21,601 bases of DNA from JAIMBK01 sp040755975. Lineage in GTDB: Bacteria; Bacillota; Desulfotomaculia; Desulfotomaculales; Nap2-2B. The translations under genes and the position numbers were made by a program. The notes below the pieces were generated by a model that had not been told where the DNA came from, did no database searches, and saw nothing but the letters and a program-made list of their open reading frames with translations. Positions 1 to 7,243 of this stretch are shown here, in pieces (within the stretch, counting starts at the first letter, position 1; each line of letters begins with the position of its first letter). Location: the NCBI GenBank assembly GCA_040755975.1, contig JBFLZY010000050.1, positions 1 through 21,601 on the forward strand, read 5' to 3'.

Positions 1-218
1 TGATTACCGGCCCGGTGAGTATTTTAATTCCAAACGCGATGCTGGGTGAATTGACGGCCGGGATGGCTGCTGCTCTTGCCGCCAGCCCGGCAAAAAAAAT
101 GCTTTTACCTTTGACTCGCAGCGGCATAGAAATAATCGGTTTGCGCAGCGAACCCCTGCCGCATTTAATCGGTGAACTGGTACAGCGCATTAAGGAGCTG
201 GCAACGTACAAAAGTTAA
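1..218 (+). CDS. DUF3842 family protein, C-terminal part (5' truncated by window edge)
   Basis: An open frame enters from the left edge (first full codon at base 3) and stops with TAA at 216-218. It reads ITGPVSILIPNAMLGELT and continues to an Ala-rich stretch and a LTRSGIEIIGL segment. I recognise this as the C-terminal half of the small DUF3842 proteins of Clostridia, which carry a conserved GPI..I..NSMLGELT-like segment after an N-terminal Rossmann-like glycine motif that would lie outside this window. The apparent GTG start at 15 is internal because homology continues upstream of it. The function of the family is unknown to me. The downstream stretch is gene-free and filled by a repeat. 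Confidence 0.75.
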   Translation, partial: ITGPVSILIPNAMLGELTAGMAAALAASPAKKMLLPLTRSGIEIIGLRSEPLPHLIGELVQRIKELATYKS

Positions 219-828
219 TCAGCGAAAGACGTATTCAGTTAACCTTGCACTCACATGGTGATCCTTGTTTCCCACTACCCTGAAAACAGTCCTTTGCCCG
301 CCGTTCGTTTGCCGTTGCTCCGATGCTGCGGGCCGACGAGACAGCGGCTTGGCTCTTAAGCGAACCAGGCAGCGCTGCTTGAATACCGCACGGTTCATTA
401 GTTTTCTAGCGCCACAATCCTTCTGGCGTTCGCCGATGCTCTTTTCGCACCCTGTTAACTGCGCGATTCGCGCTGCCGGTTCGCTGACCTCACCTGCGCC
501 GTGTCTTGTTACCGGCGCCTTTAGCATATGTCGCTCCTGGCAAGTCGAACGGCGGGCCGGAAGTTTTCATCCCTGTTGGTGTCGTAAAAAAGCGGCATGG
601 AGGTCTGTTTCTTGCTCTTAAGTTATGCGTGCCGAGAAGGAAAAAGCAATCAGTGAGTGCGGGTCACCACTTACTTTTAGGTTTGGTGCTTAAGAAGGCA
701 CCCACGGCTTGCTTCGAATGTTCCAGGATGATGGATGACTGAGGATGAGGCCGCTAAGCAATTGACTGACTTTTAACCAACATTAAATGTACATATTTCC
801 GATGAACTTGTTTTTGAGGAGGGGCTTG
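219..828. other. Gene-free stretch of 610 bp between DUF3842 and the phosphatase
   Basis: No convincing protein gene lies here. A 102-codon minus-strand frame (219-527) matches no family I know, and its counterpart at the right window edge is frame-disrupted. The stretch holds structured repeat copy 1 (432-607). At about 314-374 it holds a segment resembling the repeat near transketolase C, with the shared core GCTCCGATGCTGCGGGCCGA. On the minus strand between about 700 and 650 there are small hairpins such as GGTGC/GCACC. Bases 740-828 may carry the promoter of the phosphatase: TTGACT at 762-767 is visible, but no good -10 box sits 17 bases downstream. Confidence 0.5.
432..607 (-). repeat. 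Structured repeat, copy 1 (inverted relative to the copy at the right end)
   Basis: Read on the minus strand, 607 to 432 is nearly the same sequence as 21428-21601 on the plus strand. The last 75 nt (506-432 here, 21527-21601 there) are identical by eye. The 5' part differs by about fifteen substitutions and small indels. Paired elements include GCGC(GAATC)GCGC in the invariant part and a CCGGC/GCCGG pair about 40 nt apart. The indels between copies are not multiples of three, which argues for a non-coding element. In this copy, weaker similarity may run upstream to about 635, and the element may continue on the minus strand to about 300. The family is not identified; candidates are an ORF-less mobile intron derivative or another structured mobile RNA. 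Confidence 0.7.
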
Positions 829-1446
829 TTGTTGGGCTGCCGGTTGTACCTGGTCAGGCACGGTGAAACAGCCTGGAACTCGGAAATGAAATTTCAGGGG
901 CATAGCAATGTGCCCCTTTCGGAACGGGGCCGAGCCCAGGCCAGGCTTTTAGCCCGACGCCTTGCTAACAATCCAATTACCGCTTTTTATGCCAGCGATC
1001 TAAAACGGGCCTACGAAACGGCCATGATTCTGGCTGAACCCCACGGGTTACCGGTCGAACCCCTCGGCTCCTTGCGGGAAATGAACTTTGGCGTATGGGA
1101 AGGGTTAACCATGAGCGAAATCAAAGAAAAGAGCGGGGAGTTGGCCGGGCGGTGGTGGAGCGATCCTTTGCATACCCGGATCCCCGCAGGGGAAACTTTA
1201 AAGGATCTGGCCTGCCGGGTAAACGAAACGATGAGCCGGATTATCCGGCGTTATCTGAATGGACAGGAGGTCGTGGTGGTCTCTCATGGCGGCCCGATCC
1301 GGGCCTTTATTGCCACCATGTTGGGGATGAACCTCAACTTTTACTGGCGGTTGCGGCTTGACAACGCATGTTTAAATATCATTGATTTTCAGGATATAGA
1401 CCAGGGGATTCTGGTCTTGTTCAATGACTGCAGCCATCTGGAATGA
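829..1446 (+). CDS. Histidine phosphatase family protein (phosphoglycerate mutase/CobC-like)
   Basis: This is a predicted cytoplasmic phosphatase of the histidine phosphatase (PGM-like) superfamily, which transfers phosphate to a catalytic histidine. The N-terminal signature LYLVRHGETAWN puts the nucleophilic His at about residue 11. LSERGRAQA follows, then the acid segment LREMNFGVWEGL, and the second catalytic His is in VVVVSHGGPIRA. About 206 residues is the usual family length. The start is probably TTG at 829 or 832, because AGGAGG lies at 817-822; an upstream ATG at 787 has no ribosome site and would add residues unlike the family. The PBP gene begins 19 bases downstream, so the two are probably cotranscribed. 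The substrate cannot be told: alpha-ribazole phosphate, phosphoglycerate or a broad-range role are all possible. Confidence 0.85.
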   Translation: MLGCRLYLVRHGETAWNSEMKFQGHSNVPLSERGRAQARLLARRLANNPITAFYASDLKRAYETAMILAEPHGLPVEPLGSLREMNFGVWEGLTMSEIKEKSGELAGRWWSDPLHTRIPAGETLKDLACRVNETMSRIIRRYLNGQEVVVVSHGGPIRAFIATMLGMNLNFYWRLRLDNACLNIIDFQDIDQGILVLFNDCSHLE

Positions 1447-1465
1447 ATAATCTGGGGGCGCTTTT

Positions 1466-3580
1466 ATGGCCGGGAAATCAGTATTTAGCAGGCGTATCAC
1501 TTCTCTTTTGATCTTTTCCGTGTTCATCTTATTTACCTGGATAGGGCGCCTTTTTTGGGTTCAAATCGTCTGGGGCGGTGAGTTGCGCCAGCAGGCGGCG
1601 GAGTTTCGAACCAGGTACCTGATTCTTAACCCGGAGCGGGGAAATATCTATGACCGTAACCATAACGAACTGGTGACCAGCATTCCTGCATTTTCTGTTT
1701 ATGCCCGGCCGAATCTGATCAGGGATCCTGCCGGTCTTGCCCGGAAGCTTGCGCCAATTCTGGAAATGAAGGAGGAAGAGATTCTTCAACGGGTCAACGT
1801 GGACGGGCCCTACGTGTGGCTGAAGCACAAAATCAGCCCGGAAAACGCGCAACTTTTAAAAAGCATGGATCTTGCCGGAATTGGCCTGGTGGAAGGAAGC
1901 AAGCGGGCGTATCCACAGGGCGATCTAGCCGCGCATTTGCTGGGTTTTGTGGGGGATGACAATCAGGGCATTGCCGGGCTGGAAAAGAGTTATGACCGGG
2001 AACTGCGCGGCTCCCCCGGCTACCTTGTCATGGAAAGCGATGCCGTCGGCCAGCCGGTCCCGCAAAACTCCCCGCGGGTTTATTCTTCTTCTCCGGGAAA
2101 TAACCTGGTCCTGACCATCGATCAGACCATTCAATATTTTGTGGAGAGAGAACTGGACAAAATCATGGGCGACTACCGGCCCGACCGGGCAAATATCGTC
2201 GTCATGGATCCGCGTACGGGTGAAATTTTGGCCATGGGCAGCCGGCCTTCTTTTTCTCCGGGACAGTGGAATAAGGTAAAACAGGAAGTATGGGAAGGAA
2301 ATACGGCCACCTTATATAATTATGAACCAGGTTCAACCCTGAAAATGTTTATTGCTGCCGCTGCCCTGGAAGAAAAAATTGTCGGGGCGCAGGACGTGTT
2401 TTATGACCCCGGTTACATTATGGTCAGGGGTCACAAGATATATTGTTGGGATAAAAAAGGCCATCACGAGCAAACTTTTCTTCAGGCAGTAGAAAATTCC
2501 TGTAACCCGGTGTTTATCCAGGTTGGTTTGAAGTTAGGGAAAGAGCGGATCTATAAATATTTAAGAGATTTTGGTTTTGGCGCTCCCACCGGAATTGATT
2601 TGCCGGGAGAGGAAGCCGGCATTTTAAAGCCGGTGGAGGGTGTTGCCGATCTGGATCTGGCTTCTATGTGCATCGGTCAATCCATTTCCGTCACCCCTAT
2701 GCAACTGCTCACCGCGGTGGGCGCCATCGCCAACGGAGGCAACCTGGTGAAACCATACCTGGTAAGGGCGATAGAGGATAGTCAAGGTAAAATGAAAAGC
2801 CAAAAAGAACCGCAAATAGTGCGCCGGGTAATCTCCGGGGAAACTGCCGCCGAGCTTGCCAAAATACTTGAAAAAGTGGTACTGGAAGGAACCGGCAAAA
2901 AAGCCCACGTTGAGGGTTACCGGATTGCGGGAAAAACGGGTACGGCGCAAATTCCCGGACCCGGCGGTTATGTTGAAGGAAAGTATGTTGCCTCCTTTGC
3001 CGGGTTCGCTCCTGCCGGAAACCCCCGCATCGCCGTGCTGGTAGTAGTTGTGGGGCCCCAGGGGAGAGAATATCACGGGGGGGAGGTGGCTGCTCCCGCT
3101 TTTCAGAACCTGGTCAGGGATACCCTGAGCTACCTGGGAGTACCTGAAGAAGAAGGCCTGCACAAAAAAGATCAGGATTTTCGTTCGCCCGTTCCTTCGC
3201 CCGCGCAGATTTTGGTTCCCGACGTTACCGGGTTTCCGGTGGCCGATGCTCACCGGCTTTTGGAAGGCCGGGGGCTGAACCCTCAGTATTCGATAAAAGA
3301 GGGTATTGTTCAGGAACAAAAGCCGGCCGCCGGTACTCTGGCGGCCCGGGGGAGTGCGGTTATCTTGAAAATAACTCCTTTTCATGAGGCAAGGGACATT
3401 CCGCAAGATCTTACCATGCCGGATTTAACCGGTCTGTCCGTAAAAAGAGCGGGGGAGGTTTGCGAAGAACTGGGGCTGCAGCCGCAAATAAAGGGCAGCG
3501 GCCTGCTTAAAAGGCAGGAACCGCCGCCGGGAGCAAAAATTAAACGGGGGTCCGTGGTAACTCTGGAATTTGCCGAGTAA
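1466..3580 (+). CDS. Class B penicillin-binding protein, SpoVD/PBP2B-like, with two PASTA domains
   Basis: This is a peptidoglycan DD-transpeptidase anchored in the membrane with its catalytic domain outside. One membrane segment lies at about residues 10-33, followed by the PBP dimerisation domain (RGNIYDRN at about 58). The transpeptidase domain has all three active-site motifs: S290-T-L-K (SxxK), S345-C-N (SxN) and K490-T-G (KTG). Two PASTA domains follow, at about 578-640 and 648-704. B. subtilis SpoVD, from memory, has one PASTA domain and PBP2B two, so the layout alone does not decide between spore-cortex and division roles. No dcw cluster genes (mraY, mur, ftsW) are adjacent; its partner here is the upstream histidine phosphatase. 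GGGGG at 1454-1458 serves as ribosome site for the ATG. Confidence 0.9.
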   Translation: MAGKSVFSRRITSLLIFSVFILFTWIGRLFWVQIVWGGELRQQAAEFRTRYLILNPERGNIYDRNHNELVTSIPAFSVYARPNLIRDPAGLARKLAPILEMKEEEILQRVNVDGPYVWLKHKISPENAQLLKSMDLAGIGLVEGSKRAYPQGDLAAHLLGFVGDDNQGIAGLEKSYDRELRGSPGYLVMESDAVGQPVPQNSPRVYSSSPGNNLVLTIDQTIQYFVERELDKIMGDYRPDRANIVVMDPRTGEILAMGSRPSFSPGQWNKVKQEVWEGNTATLYNYEPGSTLKMFIAAAALEEKIVGAQDVFYDPGYIMVRGHKIYCWDKKGHHEQTFLQAVENSCNPVFIQVGLKLGKERIYKYLRDFGFGAPTGIDLPGEEAGILKPVEGVADLDLASMCIGQSISVTPMQLLTAVGAIANGGNLVKPYLVRAIEDSQGKMKSQKEPQIVRRVISGETAAELAKILEKVVLEGTGKKAHVEGYRIAGKTGTAQIPGPGGYVEGKYVASFAGFAPAGNPRIAVLVVVVGPQGREYHGGEVAAPAFQNLVRDTLSYLGVPEEEGLHKKDQDFRSPVPSPAQILVPDVTGFPVADAHRLLEGRGLNPQYSIKEGIVQEQKPAAGTLAARGSAVILKITPFHEARDIPQDLTMPDLTGLSVKRAGEVCEELGLQPQIKGSGLLKRQEPPPGAKIKRGSVVTLEFAE

Positions 3581-3634
3581 AGTTTGCTGTTCTGGTAACT
3601 CAATTTCACTCTTTGGGCCATTATGCCTGCTGCG

Positions 3635-4654
3635 CTAAGCGCCTATGGAATTGAGATTTTTTTCGTATACGCGGTGCCGCTTGGTAGGATGGCAGGGAAA
3701 TTTCGCAATGATTTTCTGCATGGCGGCATTGTTTTCGTCCACCTGAGATATCTCGAAGGCTGAATAGTTGCGCTTTTGAAGAATTTCCACAGTGCTTTTG
3801 ATCAGCAGCGATTCTAAACCGAGAGTACGAAATTCGGGGACAACCGCTAAAATGGCCACCCGCGCGAAATGGTTTTTGAGCCCGGCCGGCAGGCACAGCG
3901 AAAAGGCCGCCGGCCGTTTTTCAATTGTGATGAACAGGGCCAGGGAAGGATCGCCTTTGCGAAAGCAGTAATTTACCAGGGAACATGTTTCCCGAGGGGT
4001 AAGCGGGATGTAACCCCAGTTGTTTGCCATTGCTTCGTTTAAGATAGTGGCGATAATCGGAACGGCCCGCCCGGGCTGAAACGTTTTTAAAACGTGCAAG
4101 GCAAGCCCTTTTCTTTGCGCGGCCCGGCTGGCTATTTTTTCCAAAAAGGGAGGAATTGCATGCTTCAAGGAACAGGAAAAAGAAAGGAGATCGGTTTTTT
4201 TACGAAAACCGCGCCCCTCAATTAACTCCTGGTAATAGGGCGGGTTGTAAGGGATAAAGGGCGTCGGCGGTTCGTCAAAACCTTCGATGAGAAGGCCGAC
4301 CTGTTGATTTGTGTTGAAGGTGGCCGGTCCAATAATTCTTTTTACCTTTTGCGCGGCCAGCCAGGCTTCGGCATTGCTCAATAATTCGCTGGACACGGCC
4401 GGTTTCCTGATTGCTTCAAAGCCCCCAAAAAAGCCTGTATCCTGCTCTTTATAGCGGGAATCAAGAATTGCCGCCACCCTTCCCACCGGCCGGCCGTTTT
4501 CCAGAGCCAGGAAAAACCTGTACCGGGCGTGGTTGAGCGTTTCCAACGGCACGGGGGTGGGGCAATATTGCTCGCAACCGTAAATAGACTTGGGCAGGTT
4601 GAGGAATTCGCCAAGCTCTCGACGTGTTTGGACAACCTTTATTTCCGGCAACAT
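3635..4654 (-). CDS. GNAT-fold acetyltransferase-like protein
   Basis: This protein of about 339 residues begins MLPEIKVVQTRRELGEFL. It belongs to a family of roughly 350-380-residue bacterial proteins with a C-terminal GNAT (N-acetyltransferase) fold. The acetyl-CoA motif A region is visible as VAILAVVPEFRTLGLESLLI near residue 285. The middle contains IGPATFNTNQQVGLLIEGF and PPYYQELIEGRGF, typical of this family. I prefer ATG at 4654 because GGGGG lies 8 bases upstream. An ATG ten codons earlier (4684) lacks a ribosome site. The gene is convergent with the PBP and divergent from the cold-shock gene. The substrate is unknown, and no enzymatic role is demonstrated for close relatives that I can recall. 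Confidence 0.75.
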   Translation of the reverse strand: MLPEIKVVQTRRELGEFLNLPKSIYGCEQYCPTPVPLETLNHARYRFFLALENGRPVGRVAAILDSRYKEQDTGFFGGFEAIRKPAVSSELLSNAEAWLAAQKVKRIIGPATFNTNQQVGLLIEGFDEPPTPFIPYNPPYYQELIEGRGFRKKTDLLSFSCSLKHAIPPFLEKIASRAAQRKGLALHVLKTFQPGRAVPIIATILNEAMANNWGYIPLTPRETCSLVNYCFRKGDPSLALFITIEKRPAAFSLCLPAGLKNHFARVAILAVVPEFRTLGLESLLIKSTVEILQKRNYSAFEISQVDENNAAMQKIIAKFPCHPTKRHRVYEKNLNSIGA

Positions 4655-4694
4655 AATCATTACCCCCGAGTTAATATATGCCATTGGAGGGAAC

Positions 4695-4723
4695 TTGACA
4701 TTGCCTTAAGGGTATGTTAACAT
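4695..4723 (+). promoter_or_regulatory. Sigma-A-type promoter of the cold-shock gene
   Basis: A consensus -35 TTGACA (4695-4700), a 17-base spacer and TAACAT (4718-4723) lie 55 bases before the cold-shock start codon. The predicted transcript begins near 4730. It may overlap regulatory DNA of the divergent GNAT gene. Confidence 0.7.
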
Positions 4724-4730
4724 ACACCCA

Positions 4731-4751
4731 CGTAACTTTTAAAAAGTTGCG
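4731..4751 (+). promoter_or_regulatory. Hairpin at the predicted 5' end of the cold-shock mRNA
   Basis: CGTAACTTTT pairs with AAAAGTTGCG (one T-G pair), giving an 8-10 bp hairpin that starts at or next to the predicted +1 base. A 5'-terminal hairpin can protect an mRNA from 5' decay or act in temperature response. Either role here is inference. Confidence 0.45.
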
Positions 4752-4777
4752 GGATTTTATTTTTAGGAGGAAGAAAA

Positions 4778-4975
4778 TTGCAGGGAAAAGTGAAATGGTT
4801 CAGCGCCGAAAAAGGATACGGTTTTATTGAAAGAGAAGATGGAGGCGATGTCTTTGTCCACTATTCGGCCATTGTAGGGGATGGTTTTAAGACCTTAAAA
4901 CAAGGGCAGTTGGTGGAATTCGAAATAGTGGAAGGCGCCCGCGGGCCCCAGGCAGCAAATGTCGTAAAACTATAG
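4778..4975 (+). CDS. Cold-shock domain protein (CspA family)
   Basis: This is a 65-residue single-domain nucleic-acid-binding protein that acts as an RNA chaperone in the cytoplasm. Both RNA-binding motifs are intact: RNP1 as KGYGFIE near residue 13 and RNP2 as DVFVHYSAI near residue 24. The start is TTG with AGGAGG at 4765-4770, giving MQGKVKWFSAEKGYGF, the normal family N-terminus. It has its own strong promoter and a hairpin at the mRNA 5' end. A hairpin terminator lies between it and the hibernation-factor gene 77 bases downstream, so read-through may couple the two partly. The length is standard and nothing is missing. Confidence 0.95.
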   Translation: MQGKVKWFSAEKGYGFIEREDGGDVFVHYSAIVGDGFKTLKQGQLVEFEIVEGARGPQAANVVKL

Positions 4976-4982
4976 CAAATCC

Positions 4983-5019
4983 CCCCAGTCCGCAAGCCCG
5001 GGCTGGGGTTCTTTGTCTT
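4983..5019 (+). terminator. Probable intrinsic terminator after the cold-shock gene
   Basis: CCCCAGTC (4983-4990) pairs with GGCTGGGG (5001-5008) around a 10-base loop, followed by the T-rich TTCTTTGTCTT. The U tract is interrupted, so termination may be partial. Confidence 0.6.
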
Positions 5020-5052
5020 AAAGGATGCGTATACAGAAAGGAGTGTTGTTGT

Positions 5053-5586
5053 TTGCAGGTACAGGTCAGAGGTAGAAATATGGAAGTGACCGGCGCTCTG
5101 AAGGAGTATGTGGAGAAGCGGGTAAGCAAGGTGGGGAAATACCTGGACGGAATCGCCGAGGCGCAGGTTACGCTCACCGTAGAAAAAGGGTCGCACCGCG
5201 TCGAAGTGACTATTCCCATCAACAGCATGATTTTACGCGGAGAAGAAACGACGCAGGATATGTACGCATCGATCGATCTAGTAGTAGAAAAATTAGAGAA
5301 ACAAATCCGTAAATATAAAGGCAAACTGTTTAAGCGGCTGAGCAAAGCTGCCGGGGATGCAGCGGGAGAAACCGGGGTGCCGGTTGGCCAGGCTCCAGAA
5401 AACGGCCCGCAAATTGTCCGTACCAAACGTTTTGCAATCAAGCCGATGTCCGTAAATGAAGCCGTTTTGCAGATGAACCTGCTGGGCCATAGCTTTTTTG
5501 TGTTTACCAACGCGGAAACAGAACAGGTCAACGTGTTGTACAGGCGAAAAGACGGCAATTACGGTTTAATTGAGCCGGAAATATAA
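5053..5586 (+). CDS. hpf: Ribosome hibernation promoting factor, long form (HPF/RaiA/YvyD)
   Basis: HPF binds the 30S decoding region of idle ribosomes and, in its long form, dimerises them into 100S particles. Residues 1 to about 100 form the S30AE domain (VRGRNMEVTGALKEYVEKRV, then VEVTIPINSMILRGEE). A charged linker at about 105-125 is followed by the C-terminal dimerisation domain from about 125 (VRTKRFAIKPMSVNEAVLQM, then LGHSFFVFTNAETEQVNVLY). At 177 residues it has the long-form length. The start is TTG at 5053 with AAAGGAG nine bases upstream; the next ATG would cut the first beta strand. It often sits near secA and prfB in Firmicutes; here it is about 9 kb from them, next to a cold-shock gene. 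Confidence 0.93.
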   Translation: MQVQVRGRNMEVTGALKEYVEKRVSKVGKYLDGIAEAQVTLTVEKGSHRVEVTIPINSMILRGEETTQDMYASIDLVVEKLEKQIRKYKGKLFKRLSKAAGDAAGETGVPVGQAPENGPQIVRTKRFAIKPMSVNEAVLQMNLLGHSFFVFTNAETEQVNVLYRRKDGNYGLIEPEI

Positions 5587-5678
5587 TGCCGAGCTAAAAA
5601 GCAAATTTCACCCCCCTTGAGTAAGCCTGCCCTTTTCCCATGATAAACAATCAAAATCACCCCGCCGGCGAATGTTAA

Positions 5679-5770
5679 TGGGGAGAAGCTGGAATCGAAC
5701 CGGGCTCCGGTCCTGGAAACGACCGGCCAGCGGGTTTGCAGCCCGTGGGGGCGCCAGCCCCATTCTCCCC
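5679..5770 (-). tRNA. Selenocysteine-tRNA-like tRNA with GCA (Cys) anticodon
   Basis: On the minus strand a cloverleaf folds with an 8-bp acceptor stem (GGGGAGAA with TTCTCCCC). The D arm is GGGGC-TGGC-GCCCC with a minimal 4-base loop, and the anticodon loop is CTGCAAA on a CGGG/CCCG stem. The variable arm is long (6 bp, CCGGTC/GACCGG). The T loop TTCGATT has a 4-bp stem containing one C-A mismatch, with a single unpaired C between T stem and acceptor stem. The 8-bp acceptor, short D loop and long variable arm are hallmarks of tRNA-Sec, but SelC normally has TCA where this has GCA. The discriminator base is A (Cys tRNAs normally have U73), and CCA is not encoded. It could be a variant Sec tRNA, a minor Cys tRNA, or a decayed copy. 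It stands alone on its strand, and no sel genes are in the window. Confidence 0.75.
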
Positions 5771-5829
5771 GCAAGATCTTCATTTCTTTTCCCCATTTGG
5801 TTGCCACATTCCTACCTTGTAGATTATTC

Positions 5830-5859
5830 TTGACTAAACAGTTAACGGTGAGGTATGAT
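5830..5859 (+). promoter_or_regulatory. Predicted promoter of the acyl-CoA dehydrogenase gene
   Basis: TTGACT (5830-5835), an 18-base spacer and TATGAT (5854-5859) lie 32 bases before the ATG, just past the minus-strand tRNA. A strong AAAGGAGGAGG ribosome site follows before the start codon. Confidence 0.55.
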
Positions 5860-5891
5860 CGTATAAAGTTTTTGCAAAAAGGAGGAGGAAG

Positions 5892-7031
5892 ATGGATTTT
5901 GAATTAACCGAAGAACAAAAATTGCTCCAGGAAACGGCCTACAAGTTTGCGCTTAAGGAATTTGAACCCCTGGCAAAGGAGTGTGACCGGGAAGAGAAGT
6001 ATCCCCGCGAACTGTGGAAAAAGGCCTGCGCGACAGGTCTGGTCGGCTGCTTTATTCCAGAGCAGTACGGTGGGCCGGGGTTTGGCTTTTTAGAGGTGGG
6101 GCTGATTACCGAGCAATTGTGCAGGGTCGATTTGGGCTTATGTCTGGTCGTAATGTCGGCCACTTTTGGTTCCGAAAACATCCTGTTATTTGGAACCGAA
6201 GAGCAAAAGAAAAAATACCTCCCCTTGTTGGTAAACGGCCAGGCTCTTTTCGCGGGCGCCTATACGGAACCGGACGCCGGGACCGACGTGGCCGGAACGA
6301 AAACTACCGCCATCCGGGACGGGAACGAATACGTAATTAACGGCAGCAAAATGTTTATTACCAACGGAACTGTTTGCGATTTTATGGTGGTTTTATGCGT
6401 AACGAATCCGAAGGAAGAAAAAAGGCACCGAAGACACAGTTTAATCCTGGTCGAGGCGGACCGCCCGGGGATTGCCAGAAACAAGATTAAAGGAAAAATG
6501 GGGATCCGGGCCAGCGACACGGCGGAAATAATTTTCGAGGACGTGCGGGTGCCCTGCGCCAACCTGGTGGGGGAAGAGGGCAAAGGGTTTTACCACTTAA
6601 TGCACTTTTTTGACGTGACCAGAACAATGGTGGCTGCCCAAGGGGTAGGATTGGCCCAGGGGGCCCTGGATAAAACCATTAAATACGTACGGGAAAGAAA
6701 AACATTTGGTCAGCCCCTGGCTTCTTATCAGGGGATTCAATTCCAGCTGGCGGAAATGGCTACCAGGATTGAGCTGGCCCGCAATATTACCTACAAGGCG
6801 GCCTGGAAGGTCGATCAGGGCCAGATCGATCCTTCCCTCAACGCCATGGCCAAGTATTTTGCCGGGGAAACGGCCGTTTGGGTGTGCGACAAAGCTTTGC
6901 AGTTGCACGGGGGTTATGGCTACATAGATGAATACGACATCCAGAGATTTTACCGGGACGCGAAAATCCTGGAGATTTACGAAGGCGCCAAGGAAGCCGA
7001 AAAAATCACCATTGCCCGGAGGTTATTTTAA
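5892..7031 (+). CDS. Acyl-CoA dehydrogenase (short/medium-chain type)
   Basis: This is an FAD-dependent acyl-CoA dehydrogenase of 379 residues, the usual family length, forming the 2,3-double bond of an acyl-CoA and passing electrons to ETF. Domain order is the N-terminal helical part (FELTEEQKLLQETA), the beta domain with the FAD-binding segment AYTEPDAGTDVAG near 122, MFITNGTVCDFMVV near 155, and the C-terminal helices with ERKTFGQPLASYQGIQF. The catalytic base is Glu364 in IYEGAKEAEKITIA. The common YEGT threonine is Ala here, a conservative deviation. The start is ATG after AAAGGAGGAGG. It is monocistronic: own promoter, strong terminator at 7067-7104, and no etfAB beside it. Chain-length specificity (butyryl-, isovaleryl- or other) cannot be read from sequence by eye. 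Confidence 0.93.
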   Translation: MDFELTEEQKLLQETAYKFALKEFEPLAKECDREEKYPRELWKKACATGLVGCFIPEQYGGPGFGFLEVGLITEQLCRVDLGLCLVVMSATFGSENILLFGTEEQKKKYLPLLVNGQALFAGAYTEPDAGTDVAGTKTTAIRDGNEYVINGSKMFITNGTVCDFMVVLCVTNPKEEKRHRRHSLILVEADRPGIARNKIKGKMGIRASDTAEIIFEDVRVPCANLVGEEGKGFYHLMHFFDVTRTMVAAQGVGLAQGALDKTIKYVRERKTFGQPLASYQGIQFQLAEMATRIELARNITYKAAWKVDQGQIDPSLNAMAKYFAGETAVWVCDKALQLHGGYGYIDEYDIQRFYRDAKILEIYEGAKEAEKITIARRLF

Positions 7032-7066
7032 AAAGCAGGGTGACAGTCAGCGCCGGAAAATCACCG

Positions 7067-7104
7067 CGGGAAGGGGAGGAACCAGTACCCCTTCCCGTGT
7101 TTTT
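7067..7104 (+). terminator. Strong intrinsic terminator after the acyl-CoA dehydrogenase
   Basis: A perfect 10-bp stem (CGGGAAGGGG with CCCCTTCCCG, loop AGGAACCAGTA) is followed by TGTTTTT. It is the clearest Rho-independent terminator in the window. Confidence 0.9.
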
Positions 7105-7243
7105 GCGCGCCCCATTTTATCACGGCAAAGTTTGTCTTATTTTAATGGGCGTTAGCCGATCTCCAGGCAGGAAAGTTGCCGCCTTTTGTCGAAATACCGG
7201 CTCAATAAACAGTTGGAATGGAAAGAGATGAGGGTGTTTATTG

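Noticed and set aside
219..527. A 102-codon minus-strand frame in the gene-free stretch.
   Set aside because: It overlaps the structured repeat, has no recognisable domain, and the second copy at the right edge has indels that break the frame.
7105..7240. Possible riboswitch before the HD-GYP gene.
   Set aside because: No c-di-GMP or other riboswitch core motif could be found in the 136 bases after the terminator.
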